Below, in pieces: positions 1 to 10,478 of a stretch of DNA of 64,000 nt (position 1 is the stretch's first letter; the number at the start of each line of letters is the position of its first letter). The notes beneath the pieces were generated by a model that saw nothing but the letters and a program-made list of their open reading frames with translations, had not been told where the DNA came from and searched no databases. A program made the translations under genes and the position numbers. The stretch comes from Petaurus breviceps papuanus (taxonomy: Eukaryota; Chordata; Mammalia; Diprotodontia; Petauridae): the NCBI GenBank assembly GCA_028583685.1, contig JAMXIF010000051.1:43200785-43264784 (forward strand). Reading direction: 5' to 3'.

Positions 1-254
1 ACACTAAAATTGCTAGTTATAACCCTGCCCTTGCCTCCAACCCCTCAGCACAACTCTCCACTGTAATGAACTCTGGCCCACTTTTCTTCTTCTTTGGACA
101 ATTATATTGTCTCCCTTACCCTAATAATTAGAGCCATTCAAAAACAGAATGGGGTTCTATGGAGATTGCTGGGTTCCTTCTTTTGGAATTCATTACTATC
201 TTGAACATTAATATCGTTGACATTTCATATGGTGTTTTAAGGTTTGGAGATAAC

Positions 255-385
255 TTGAAATAGTGGATTAGAGGGATGTCCTTGAAAGTAGGAAGAGATG
301 AGTTCAAATCCTGCTTCTGATGGAGTGTCTCTAGATAAATAATTTCCCTTCTCAGTATTCTTGTCAACTCTCTAAGATTCTACAT
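255..385 (+). repeat. MIR/CORE-SINE fragment
   Basis: The stretch has a degraded tRNA-like head (atagtggattagag), then gagttcaaatcctgc, the usual box-B and post-head sequence of CORE-SINEs. It continues into a diverged core. It is old and truncated. The flanks 1-254 and 386-734 hold nothing I recognise. Confidence 0.5.
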
Positions 386-734
386 TTCAGAGAAGGGACC
401 GATGAGGGCATCTTCTCAAAATGGAGGTCAATATGCCAGTGAAATCAGGGGTCCTATCTTTATTTCTACCTTTTAAGGTTTACAAAGCACTTTTTGCTTT
501 GCAGTGGGGCCTGGAAGACCCCTCATTGGATGCATTTCAGATGGTGGAGTCAATATTGTTTCACAGAAATCTCTTTCAACTCTGAAATTCTATAAGTGTA
601 TTCAGTCAGGTTCATTGTCCCATCCCAACTCCCCAATCCCAAGAACTTTTCTGGTTACCAGAACTGCCATGGCATTTTTCTCTGAATCAGTTCCTCATTC
701 TGTCCTGGCTGTCCACCAATTGTGTTTATGGAGA

Positions 735-915
735 TGTAGTGTGTAAAGAGATTTGGAGACTGGTAGGTCTGTGTTTCAGTATTGTTTCTGATCTTGGTCA
801 GATGTCACCTTGGGCAGGTTGCATAACCCCTCTGCACTTCTGTGCCCTCATCTGTAAAATAAACACATTGGGCTAGATGATTTTCAAGATTCCTTCTAGC
901 TCTAAACCTATGATC
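735..915 (+). repeat. MIR/THER1-like SINE
   Basis: The core tgtcaccttgggcaggttgc is followed by ctcatctgtaaaataaac and ctagctctaaacctatgatc. This is the order expected from the MIR core to its LINE2-related 3' end on the plus strand. The tRNA head is barely recognisable. Confidence 0.75.
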
Positions 916-979
916 AGAGGTTCTAAAATGTGGTTGAGATTCTGAGTGTCACAAAAAGAAAAAATGGCAATTAAGCAGC

Positions 980-1255
980 CTGGCTTCTTTTAAATCTCAA
1001 CTAAAATGCTACCTTCTTAAGGAAGCCTTCCCCACACCCTCTTAAATCTAGAGCTTTCTTTCCATTTATTATTTCCTATTTATCCTGTATATAACCTGCT
1101 TTGTATAGTTTTCTTTCCATATTGTCTCTCCCATTAGATAGTAAGCTCCTTGAGGGTTAAGACTGTCTTTTGCCTCCTTTTGAATCCCCAGCACCTAGCA
1201 CACTGTTTGACATTTAATAAGGTTTTAATACATATTTACTAATTGATCAATTGAC
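980..1255 (+). repeat. L2 LINE 3' end
   Basis: The sequence runs from the terminal L2 coding/3'UTR zone (gaagccttccccacaccctc) through tagtaagctccttgaggg and ccccagcacctagcaca to an ataa-rich end. That is the standard L2 3' terminus in sense orientation. It is 5'-truncated like most L2 copies. Confidence 0.85.
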
Positions 1256-1364
1256 TGAATTAAAGCCTTACTTCTCTGATCAGATGGGTATTGATGATAA
1301 TTGAACAAATTACTCTTGTAATTCAAATTTAGTTACTCATGTTTTTAAGCCGAATCAAGGGGAT

Positions 1365-1610
1365 CACTGAGGTGGAAGGGATGCTAGTGGACATCTCATC
1401 CCATGCAGATGAGAGAGGGAGCTAAAATTCCCTTTATAAAAGTCCCAGTGAGTGATCTGTCAACCTCTGTTTGAAAATCTACAATAACATAGAACTCACT
1501 AGTTCCTTCCCAAGTAAACCCATTCCTCTTATGGATAGCTCTATTTTCAAGAAAGATTTTCCCGATATCAAGACTACATTTATCTTTTTGCCATCTATAC
1601 CCAGATACAT
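1365..1610 (-). repeat. L3/CR1-type LINE 3' fragment
   Basis: On the plus strand the text reads like antisense CR1/L3: an 'aaggga...ggacatctcatccca' block, 'gtcaacctctgtttgaa', 'gaactcactagttcc', 'cccattcctcttatgga' and a 'gaaagattttcccgat' block, in the family order. The sense strand is therefore minus. The copy is strongly diverged. Confidence 0.6.
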
Positions 1611-1619
1611 ACACTTTCT

Positions 1620-2580
1620 AATTTAAAAATTAAGAAAAAACAGAACCTAAATATGCAGAAATATTATCTATGACAAGCACATCCTGTCTCAGGGTGAAAT
1701 TGTGCTAAGGAAAGCTTGCAGAATTTCTACTATTCAATGAAAGATATTGCAAATACTTTGGGGCACTCAAGGATTTTAACTGTTTATTTATTCATTTTCA
1801 TTCTCTGCTGCTTCATCTCTAGGGAAAACTAACCAATGAGATGAAACCGCCATGCAGAATATATAAGCGGGAGAAGGAGCACTTAACAGGGGAGGGACAT
1901 TCCAGGACTCATTGTGCCCCTGCTTGAGTCGTCAATGATGAATCAAAGAGAAGCTTATACTGTGTTTGCTGTTCTCAGTCCAGGAATGCCAGAGTAATTA
2001 TTTTTTAATTAAATACCTAAGAGTGTGTGATATGAAACTCCCTATTAAATTTAGATTTTAATATGAAATCTTTTTAATTTTCTGCAACTTAAGAAGGAAC
2101 TCTATTCATTGGTGGTATTCTGGGAAAAGTTACTGAGGATAGGACCAAGTGAGCTATTACCTCTAGGTAAAGATGTCATTCTTTGGTAAATCACCCAGCC
2201 GTTCAGAAAAAAAAAAGAAGATAAAGACACCATCATTCTCAGCTCCTGTAACCAGGAGCTAGAAAAGAAGATGATTTATCTACAATTAGAAATCATCTGA
2301 TATATGAAAATGGAGAGAAAGTTTGGTTACAACCTTACCTATTAGTTGCTTTCATTATACCCATGACAGTTTCCATGTGACTATGGCCTGTAATTTACAA
2401 TGACATTAGAGGGCAGTTTTGGGGGTTATACTGACATCAAATTTGAATACAAAATAATATTTTCCCCATGTGGCATTTTTCCTGTGAAGCTTTCCCACCA
2501 AATATCAATATTGAGAGATGTTTCTTTGAGTGGAAAAGTAGAAAATGAAGTACAACATAGTAAATGTTGGAAGTCAACCT
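1620..2580. other. unassigned DNA
   Basis: AT-rich sequence with no repeat or coding signal I can name, apart from the promoter-like spot listed separately at 1834-1895. Confidence 0.4.
1834..1895 (+). promoter_or_regulatory. CCAAT plus TATA promoter-like spot
   Basis: An aaccaatgag CCAAT box is followed about 25 bases later by a tatataag TATA box and a short GC-richer stretch (agcgggagaagg). The spacing resembles a compact polymerase II promoter such as an LTR U3/R junction. No LTR ends were found around it, so this may be chance. Confidence 0.3.
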
Positions 2581-2584
2581 AATT

Positions 2585-2720
2585 CCACACACATTTATTT
2601 AGGGTCTACTCTATGCAAGGTACAGTCATAGATGCAAGGGGATAGAAGCATGAAGCTAGACTCCCTTCCTCCATGAACCTACCATCTAGTTCAAGGAAAA
2701 AGATGGAAACACAAAATCAA
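2585..2720 (-). repeat. L2 3' end
   Basis: It reads antisense as cacatttatttagggtctac, ctatgcaaggtacag and catgaacctaccatctag, the inverted L2 3' terminus. Short and diverged. Confidence 0.65.
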
Positions 2721-2984
2721 TCTATAATTTTAGACACTGGTAGTTTGGGGGGATTTTTTGTGTTATTGTCATGACACATCCAAATAATTTGTTCTTTCTG
2801 ATAGCCTTAGCTACACATAAACTTGACAGATCTTGGCAGAAATCATTAGATCCCTCACATTAATGGACAAATGATTATCTGAATGTTTGTTGCATTACAA
2901 TAACAGAACATGCCAGATAAGTCTTAACTCTGACTCAGACTGTTTACCTCTCCAACGTGCCATTTTATATTTAACACATATTGA

Positions 2985-3275
2985 TAGTCTTGGTTGTACA
3001 TGATTTTCTTTTCTGAATGTATCAACCCCTCCTCCCTTACCTAGTGAAACATCCACTGAAGCAAAGGATAAAAAGAAAGAGTGAGGAAAAGTATTTCAAC
3101 AAATAACTAAGTTTGGCAGGACATGCAGTGTTCCACACCCATAATTCCCCACCTTGGGGGAGGTTCATTTTCCTATCTTATCTATAGGGCCAAGCTGCAT
3201 CATTTTAGCTTCATTCTTCTATCCTTCCTTTCCAATTTTGTTGTTACAGTCATTGTAGACCCAATACAATGTGTA
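2985..3275 (-). repeat. marsupial L1 3'-end fragment
   Basis: The plus strand carries the antisense of the marsupial L1 3' region: cagtgttccacacccataat, ccccacct, a 'ggggccaagct' block and 'ttgttgttacagtcattgta'. I recall this order from marsupial L1 tails. The element therefore lies on the minus strand. Confidence 0.6.
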
Positions 3276-3559
3276 TGAATTGCTAACATTTTTTAAAATT
3301 TCTGAATTAGGACCACCCATGGGCACAATTCCATTTATTCTCTTTGAACAAAATATTCATGCTATTTTCTAGGGATTAAAATTTTCTAACTTCATAGAAA
3401 AAAATGCCTTTCTCTAAAAAGAGGTGCATGTTATTATCTCAAAACATGGTGCTACTTTGGTGTCTAATTGGCCTTCCCTTGTTGAGCTTATGCTCTGATG
3501 ATCTGTGTGGATAGGTGGTTATGGAAGGATAGATTAGAAACTGAGTGCCCTTTTTAACA

Positions 3560-4215
3560 TTAGACATACATTCATTGATCTAACAAATAGGTATTAAAGT
3601 CTTGTTATGTGCCTAACACTGTGCTAAGAAAGCTCTCAGGGTACAAATTGAAAAAATGAAATAGTTCCTGTCCTCAAGGAGCTTACGTACTATCCTTGGA
3701 AAACATTATGTATATCAATAAGTTAAAAAATATATTATATATATATGTTTATATGCAAATATGTACTCCCACACATATACATATGTGTACACATATGTGA
3801 ATGTGTATATGTTCATACATATGTGTGTCGTATGCATGTTTGTGTGCACATACATGTATTGTGTATGTAAATTTCAAGTTGGGGAGAAGAACTAATAATC
3901 GGGGGAACTAAGGAAGGCTTTTAATGATTGATCCTTGAGGTAATTGTGACTGATCTAAGAGGTGGAGGTGAGGGTGGAGGGCCTTGCAGGCATGCCTCTG
4001 CAAAGAGAAAGAGGAAGAAGATGGAATGTCATATTGGAGGAAAAATAAGTAAGTCAGTTTGACTGTAACATGGAGGAGGGATAAAGGGATAATATGTAAT
4101 CCATCTGGAAAAACAGGTCAGTCAGTTATGGAGGGATGTCAGTGTCAAACAGAAGAGTTTGTATATTATTTGAGGGATAATGGAAAGACTTCTCAAACAG
4201 AGCAATGACTTAGAA
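3560..4215 (-). repeat. L2 with internal microsatellite
   Basis: The inverted L2 3' terminus (ggtattaaagtcttgttatg, ctgtcctcaaggagcttacg) begins at 3560. A TATA/TGTA-rich microsatellite at about 3722-3870 interrupts it. Antisense L2 interior resumes (ggaaggcttttaatgattga ... gcatgcctctgcaaag ... gatgtcagtgtcaaacag) to about 4215. The stretch 4216-4710 after it is unassigned. Confidence 0.7.
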
Positions 4216-4714
4216 CGACTTGTGCTTTTGGACATAAATGAAGTTTATTCTTTGATGCTATTAAATTCCCAAACCTTATTGAAAGATTTCAGAAGGGAGG
4301 CCTCTGCCTTTTACTAGTTTTAAAATAAACAGGCTGTCCATTTGTAACATGGAATTATCTGTTCTCATGCTTCACAAGTATGTTATGGGCCCAGTTATTG
4401 CCAAAGAAATGCCTAGAAAGGGAAGAATATAACCTCAAAAGAGCTACGGAGGATAATTGCCATTCATGATTCCAGGGAAGAAAAAGACTGAACTGAAATT
4501 CCCCAGCTAAGTGGTTAAGTAAATGGGCTGTCTTTCTTCAAATCCACTTCTTGGGTAACTTGACCGCATAATAGTCAATTACAATTGACCAGTTTTCCTC
4601 TTAGAAAACACTATATTGGGGCATTAAAAGGGGAAAAAGGTATCTGTTTATATAAAAAATTCTATGAAAACCTTCTCAGAGGAGTTTGGGTTAGATAGGT
4701 AAGGAGAGGATGAA

Positions 4715-5022
4715 TTGACATCTACTTCAATAGTGTGGTTTTGTGTTTTGTTTTGTTTTGGTAAAGCAAAAGGTAACTTTTGGCTACTTGAAAAGTAACA
4801 ATATTTGTTCTAGTCTTTAGTAGTGGATTGTTAGAAAAATCTAGAGTCAGTTGCCAAACTCTAGATTAGATTGATATCTACCTCAATAGTGTGTTTTGGG
4901 GTTTGGTTTTGTTTTAGTAAAGCAAAAGGTAACTTTTGACTACTTGAAAAGTAACCATATTTGTTCTAGTCTTTAATAGTTGATTATTATAAAAATCTAG
5001 AGTCAGTTGCCAAACTCTAGAT
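4715..5022. repeat. 156-bp tandem duplication with hairpin
   Basis: Two direct copies, 4715-4866 and 4871-5022, share a 156-base period. Each holds aggtaacttttg, ctacttgaaaagtaac and ttgttctagtcttta. Each ends in a perfect 10-base inverted repeat, aatctagagt and actctagatt, around a 10-base loop. The copies differ by a modest number of substitutions. No transposon hallmark was seen, so a local duplication is the simplest reading. Confidence 0.85.
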
Positions 5023-5034
5023 TCTTAAAATTAT

Positions 5035-5155
5035 TCATGTGTTCAGCGAGCATTACAAAGATTCATTAAATGTCTACTATATGCAAGGTACCATACTAGG
5101 CAGCAGAGACAAAATTGAAATGGCCTGGCTTTCAAGCAGTTTACATCCTATTACA
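5035..5155 (-). repeat. L2 3' end
   Basis: It reads as the inverted L2 terminus: attcattaaatgtctactat, gcaaggtaccatactagg and a degraded 'agcagtttacatcct' block. Confidence 0.65.
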
Positions 5156-5164
5156 CATCACATG

Positions 5165-5515
5165 AGTACTTACTCTCCTGAGTAGGACTTTTCGATGGCT
5201 GTCTCCCATATCTGGAACGCTTTCCTTCCTCATCTCTTCCTCCCTGGCTTCCTTTAAGACCCTGCTTACATCCTGCTTTCTGTGAGAAGCTTTTGCCAGT
5301 CTTCTTTAATCTTGATGCCTTCATCCTGAGATTATCGAAAACTTATCCTGCCAATAACTTGTTTGTACATAGTTGTTGGTATGTTGTAGGCCCGAAAAAT
5401 TGGGAGGTCCTTGAGAACTAGGACCATTTTTGCATTTCTTTACATGTTTACATTCTTTACTCTTAGCACAGCACCCAGCACATAGTAAGCAATTAATAGA
5501 TGCTTGTTGTCTTGA
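5165..5515 (+). repeat. L2 LINE 3' end
   Basis: A sense L2 terminus with 'ggaacgctttccttcctcatc', 'gcttcctttaagaccctgct', 'gtccttgagaactagg' and 'agcacccagcacatagtaag' in the expected order. Confidence 0.8.
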
Positions 5516-5554
5516 TTCTTGGCACTGTGGCTTTATTTAAAGAAATATGACATA

Positions 5555-5870
5555 TAGTTCCTGCATTTACACAAATGAAAAGCTAAATGAATATATACAT
5601 ATAACTATAGAATATTCTTAGATAACTATGTAAAAGGCATGACAAGAAAGCCTAGTATGAATTGTCAAATGGCACAAAGGTGGTAATACTATGAGTTCAC
5701 AGGGGAAAAAGATCAATAAGGGCTCAGGTGGTTAAGAGAGACTAGATCTTCAAGGATGTGCAAGATTAGAATTCAAGACAGAGACCAATTTGTAGTCTAT
5801 TGGAGCGAACCAGATATTGGCTCTGAATAAGGCAGAAGCAGTAGGAATAAGAAGAATAAAAGGAAGGGTC
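5555..5870 (-). repeat. probable L2 interior
   Basis: Antisense resemblance to L2 sequence just upstream of its 3' end (tactatgagttcacagggga, aagggctcagg). It is strongly decayed, so the assignment is tentative. Confidence 0.4.
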
Positions 5871-5884
5871 ATAAAGAAAAAGAT

Positions 5885-5971
5885 GGAAAGTATTTGGTGA
5901 CGATACACAGCCCTCCCTCACTTAAAACCAGTTCATTTGCAAGTCGTGGCATCATCTTCCCGATGTCATGG
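5885..5971 (+). repeat. family X repeat, copy 1, left part
   Basis: This is the 3' portion of an unclassified interspersed repeat (family X): acacagccctccctcactta, aaccagttcatttgcaagtc and gatgtcatgg. It continues after the inserted LTR at 6511-6545 (catggtcctctttgagaaca, ggacaaatgataacaa). Reading across the gap restores gatgtcatggtcctctttga, matching other copies. Confidence 0.7.
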
Positions 5972-6510
5972 TGTAGCAGCAAGCACCCCAAGCACGTCCT
6001 CAGGGTTTGCTGCCCATACAGGTTCTTGGATCTGCTTTGTTAAAGGAAAGCAACTCAAAATGGGTTAACAAGCTTACTTTAATCAGTCAGACATATATCG
6101 TTTACCTTGTTCAGGGGAAAAGGTCAACACCCCGAACTCCAAAGTACACAGGCAGAATTATCAAGACAGAAACAGATCAAGTAGACAGATTTCCAAACTG
6201 TCCAACCATTACATCCATACCCAGTCAACATCTGGGTTTTTCAAAGCCGGGGGGGAAGGGGGGGGGGCTCTTGACAATGGCTTTTCAGAATACAGATCAA
6301 ATCACAGAACACTTATCAAAATGAGCCTCCAAAACAAAGCTACACATCAGGGCTTATATAGCCTTCTCCTGGCTCAGAGAATGTAACAACTTTATTGACT
6401 CACTGGCCAATCAAGAAGTATCTACTGAAAAACAAGCCTCCCACCCCAGACTTCAGGTGCACTTTAGCCTAGGGGCAGGAAAGATCTTCCAAATTTGCAT
6501 TCCCATTACA
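5972..6510 (-). mobile_element. solo LTR A1 (endogenous retrovirus)
   Basis: A TG...CA-bounded LTR of about 539 bp flanked by the 5-bp target duplication catgg (5967-5971 and 6511-6515). Read on the minus strand it shows an attgg CCAAT-type box and a tatataag TATA box near plus-strand 6354-6363, so transcription would run leftwards. No internal retroviral region adjoins it, so it is a solo LTR fossil. A 5-bp duplication fits several ERV classes, so the class is left open. Confidence 0.85.
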
Positions 6511-6839
6511 CATGGTCCTCTTTGAGAACACAGGACAAATGATAACAAATGAGGAAACAAGCCAAGAGAGAGCCAATGACTTGATCAAGGGCAATTAGTA
6601 AATGACAGAGTTGGGTCTTGATCTTTGCTAAGATTTCTGATTCCCAAATCAGTTGTCCTCCAATTTCTCCTTATCACCTCTCACACTTGAGGATCAATGA
6701 TATGGAGGTTATATAGAAGGCAGGGTTGCTAAGAACCATACTGAGAAGTGTTTTCTCTAAGAATTGACTATGACCTGGTATTCATTATACATGAACCCAA
6801 TTCATGAAGGCAGGTTGGAGCAGCAGAAAGACTATTGTA
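6511..6839. other. DNA between the two LTRs
   Basis: The first 35 bases complete the family X copy. The next part (gaggaaacaagccaagagag, gccaatgacttgatcaaggg, gttgggtcttgatcttt) looks like antisense MIR. The rest is unassigned. No retroviral internal sequence is present. Confidence 0.5.
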
Positions 6840-6844
6840 TGTGG

Positions 6845-7380
6845 TGTAGCGGCAAGGCCCCCAAGCGTCCCCAGGATCGCTGCCACCACAGGTTCTTGGA
6901 TCTGCTTTGATAAAGGAAAGCAACTCAAAATGGGTTAACAAGCTTACTTTAATCAGTCAAACATATATCGTTTACCTTGTTCAGGGGAAAGAGGTCAGCA
7001 CCCTGAACTTCAAAGTATACAGGCAGAATTATCAAGACAGAAACAGATCAAATAGACAGCTTTCCAAACTGTCCAGCCATTACATCCATACTAAATCAAC
7101 ATCTGGGTTTCAACATCTGGGTTTTTCAAAGCCAGGGGCTCTGGACAACAGCTTCTCAGAATCCAGATCAAATCACAGAACACTTCTCAAAGTGAGCCCG
7201 AAAACAAAGCTACACATCAGGGCTTATATAGCCTTCTCCTGGCTCAGAGAATATAACAACCTTATTGACTCACTGGCCAATCAAGAAGTATCTACTGAAA
7301 AACAAGCCTCCCACCCCAGGCTCCAGGTGCACTTTAGCCTAGGGGCAGGGAAGATCTTACAAATTTACATTCCCATTACA
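6845..7380 (-). mobile_element. solo LTR A2, same family as A1
   Basis: A second LTR of about 536 bp, same orientation and family as 5972-6510 and roughly 94-95% identical to it by eye. It is flanked by its own 5-bp duplication tgtgg (6840-6844 and 7381-7385). The two different target duplications show independent insertions and not the two ends of one provirus. Minus-strand TATA is near 7227-7236. It is younger than the surrounding L2 and MIR. Confidence 0.85.
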
Positions 7381-7384
7381 TGTG

Positions 7385-7480
7385 GGCAAAGATTATCTTA
7401 CTTTTATATTTGTATCACCAGATTTAGTATAGTATTTTGCACATAGCATACATTAATAAACACTTTTTCATTCTTTCATC
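7385..7480 (+). repeat. L2 3' end
   Basis: Sense L2 tail: tttgtatcaccagatttagt, ttttgcacatagcatac and ttaataaacactttttcatt. The left part was cut by the LTR insertion at 6845-7380, whose left flank may hold more of it. Confidence 0.6.
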
Positions 7481-7494
7481 AATTCATTTGTTCA

Positions 7495-7650
7495 TAGGAT
7501 CTGGGTTTAAATCCTGCCTTGGTCATTTGATACCTATGTGACCTTGGGCAAGTCATTTAACCTCTTTTTGCTCAGCATCTTCTTTTGTAATATGTGAAAG
7601 GATTGTACCATATGACCTCTAAGGACTAAATGTATGATACTGAGATTCTG
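7495..7650 (+). repeat. MIR/THER1-like SINE
   Basis: The sequence ggtttaaatcctgccttggt is followed by the core gtgaccttgggcaagtcatt and then a degraded 'tctaaggactaaatgtatga' end. Plus strand, head truncated. Confidence 0.8.
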
Positions 7651-9039
7651 AGATAGGAGTTATTAAAAAATTCTGAGGGCAATTTCTGGTAATAATCTTT
7701 TATATCTGAAAACACTGGACATTTTGTACTTGAAACATTTATTTTACCTCAAAGTAGGAGGAAGTACAAAGTGTTTGGCTCTAAAGGCTTACATCATTCA
7801 GTGTGATTCTTCACTCAGAGTATCTGTGCCTTTGAAAAGAACAGAGCATTCTAAAAACCTGAGGGCTTTTCTAAACAAGGGCATTTTTCATTGCATTTCT
7901 GGATCATTCTTAAGACGAATCAACATAGGATTCACAAATCCTAAGTTCATCTTGTCAAAACTTATGGTAGTGACGTTGTAATTTAATTATAAAGTTACTG
8001 TACCAGATCTCATGAGATTTATTCCCCCAAATCTCTCACTAATACCATTTTGTTCCATTAACTTTTATCATCTCCTGGTACTTGATAAATTCTGAATTAT
8101 GCTGTTGTCTGCCAACGACAGTTTTCTGTGAATAGAATTTGTGTGTGTTTTTCCTGTAACATTGCAAAACAGGGGAGATAATGAATCAGGACGCAAATTA
8201 TCTGACAGCAGCAGGCAAACAAACAACAAAAACTAGCTCCCCTTTAGCTCATCAATACAAACCTATTCATTCATACAAAGCAGTTACTCAGCGGCTGAAA
8301 GTGTACAACTCCATCTTCTGAGATGCTGAAATATGCCATATAGCAAGATTGGTCTGTGCATATTTTGTTGGGGCTTTTTTTCATCAAAATTTCTTGAATT
8401 TTCTACCTTATCTAGGATAAAAGGAGGGGAGAGAAAGAAAGAAAAATATAGTGTGGTCGAGAGTGCTATGTGGAATGCCCAAGCCTGAGAGAAGATTGAA
8501 TAAATTGGATTTGGGGGGAGGTGAAATCTGGGGTCTGATATCAGGTGGCACAATGTCTAGTTCTGATAAGAGAGAAACAGAAAAACACACATTTCTCCCT
8601 CTGGGGTCCCTATCGTGTGATAAGCTCCACATAAGCTTTCGTAGTTCACCAAAGAGTTTGATCATCTCCAAGCTTCAATTACTCTACTGGACTAAGTCTT
8701 GATTTGACCAGGTAGGAGGGTTAATAACAGTGGGGAATCATGTAATGGGAACAGGGAAACATGTGACAGTGATGGAAACAAACAGGGTGGCTCAGGAAAA
8801 CAGAGGTGCTCATTCTTTGCAAGGACGATGTTTGACTGGATAAAATGAAGCAATCCACAACTCCTATGCTTTGGAAATCAGTATCAAAAGGAAAATACAG
8901 GAACTTTTTTTTTGGACGTTAGATACATTTTCTAAAAATTCATATCATCATATGGTAGTTTTTTTCTATATAGCTATCTGTGAATGCAATGGGTCAAATA
9001 TAATTCCTAGGAATATTAATTCTTATCAGTTAATGAGAG
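7651..9039. other. unassigned DNA
   Basis: About 1.4 kb with no recognised repeat and no credible coding frame. The open frames on both strands around 8284-8702 overlap each other and show no conserved motif. Confidence 0.4.
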
Positions 9040-9440
9040 CATGAGCTAGAGAACTAGCCTTGGATTCAGGAAGAAATCAATTCAAGTCCTATCTTGGACA
9101 TATACTGACCCTGCAAAAAGTAGGTGGTGCTAGGCTAGAGGGCCCAATGTGGGGACAAGAAAACTAAAGTTCACCCCTTGCCTAGTCATCTGCTGTGTGA
9201 TGTTGGCCAAATGCCGTCATCTTCTCAGCTTTGGTATTGATGTGTATAAAATGAGATGGTAGGACTATCCTCTAAGGCCCCTTCTTCTTTGAAATCTATC
9301 TTTGTAAGACCTTGAGCAAGTTATTTAACTTCTTGATGCTCCCAAGCACCACTGTAAGGTCAAAAGCTGCAGAGCAGTTGCCTAAGGACTCCTTGAACCA
9401 GGAACTTAGGGATTCCCAAGAAAATAATAAAATCATCCCT
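9040..9440 (+). repeat. stacked CORE-SINE/MIR fragments
   Basis: A CORE-SINE head (actagccttggattcaggaa, ttcaagtcctatcttgga) runs at 9040-9110. A MIR end lies at about 9170-9300 (ctctaaggccccttcttctt). A further core at 9303-9350 (gaccttgagcaagttattta) is followed by a tail with 'gctgcagagcagttgcctaa' seen after other copies at 29550 and 62020. Two or three insertions are probably superposed. Confidence 0.6.
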
Positions 9441-9479
9441 ATAGCCTAAGTGAACTTTTATTCTTTTGGGGCTCATATT

Positions 9480-10090
9480 GTATAAGATGAGTAAATGTAT
9501 GCAAAGTACATTCAAGGTAATTTAGGCAGATAAAAAAATATTAATTGGTAGAATCAGGAAAAAACACACTTTCCTGTGTGAAACCTTAAAGAGAGCCACA
9601 GATGCCAAGGGGGCATAGAGAGGGAAAGATGACGTAACAGGTTTTGACGACAGCATGGCCCAAGGCACAGGGGAGGGAGAGGAAGGACTATTGCAGGAAT
9701 AGCAAGTAGACCACTTTGGCTGGAATTGTAGAATGCATGAGTCAGGGGGTGGGGGGGTGCGGTAATGAGAAATCAACCTAGAAACAAAAATTAAACTCAG
9801 CTTTCAATGGGCTTTAAAGGCAGAAGGGAGTATCTTTGATTTTAGAGGCAATAGGATGCTTCTGAAGCTTAGTGAGTTGGGGAATTGCAGAATCAATCCT
9901 ATTCTTTAGAGATGTCAATTTGGCAGCAGCATGGAGGATGGATTGAAAATGCGAGTGGCAAGACCAAGATTGCTCATTTGGAAAAGGATGCAAGTGATGA
10001 CAAGGGCCTCAATTTGTATGGTACAGAGGAGATAGATATTGGAGAGCTTACTGAGCACTTTGGGAACACAGAAATTGTGTTCATTTGTAT
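9480..10090 (-). repeat. L2 interior, antisense
   Basis: Antisense L2: 'gtgtgaaaccttaaagagag', 'agtagaccactttggctgga', 'caatgggctttaaaggcaga', 'gcagcagcatggaggatgga' and 'gatattggagagc' follow the L2 order upstream of the 3' end. The 117-aa open frame at 9885-10238 is read through this repeat and the next SINE and is not a gene. Confidence 0.7.
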
Positions 10091-10130
10091 ACATGTACTT
10101 TCAAAAATAGTATATAATCATATGCATAAT

Positions 10131-10360
10131 GTTGTTGTTAGGTCATTTTTCAGTCGTTACCTTTGGGGTTTTCTTGGCAGAGATATTGGGGCCCTTTGGC
10201 ATTTCCTTTTCCAGCTCATTGTACAGATGATGAACTGAGGCAAACAGGATTAAGTGACTTCCCCAAGGTCACATAGCTTATCTGAGGCTAGATTTGAACT
10301 CATGATGATGAATCCAGGCCCAGCACCCTATCCACTGCACTAGCTAGTTGCCCATAGTAT
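10131..10360 (-). repeat. RTE-tailed CORE-SINE
   Basis: A full-length SINE on the minus strand. Its tRNA-like head is at the right end (read inverted, 'ctatccactgca...tagttgcc') and its tail at the left (gttgttgttaggtcattttt, ggggttttcttggcagagat) resembles an RTE/BovB 3' end. It is flanked by a 10-bp target duplication, tatgcataat, at 10121-10130 and 10361-10370. Confidence 0.85.
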
Positions 10361-10478
10361 TATGCATAATAAATCCAGTCTAATGATGAGTTTCTTTTAG
10401 TGTGTTACCCAGATATCTAAAATACAATTGTCTTTGAAACTATGGAGCATGACATCCAAAGGATTAGGGAAATATATA

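Noticed and set aside
5972-7380. A single provirus with paired LTRs
   Set aside because: Each LTR has its own 5-bp duplication and the 330 bases between them are host DNA (family X and MIR-like sequence).
6907-7446. 179-residue open frame, the longest in the window
   Set aside because: It is read antisense through solo LTR A2 and the L2 after it, and the paralogous LTR at 5972 does not keep it.
9885-10238. 117-residue plus-strand open frame
   Set aside because: It runs through antisense L2 into a minus-strand RTE-tailed SINE.
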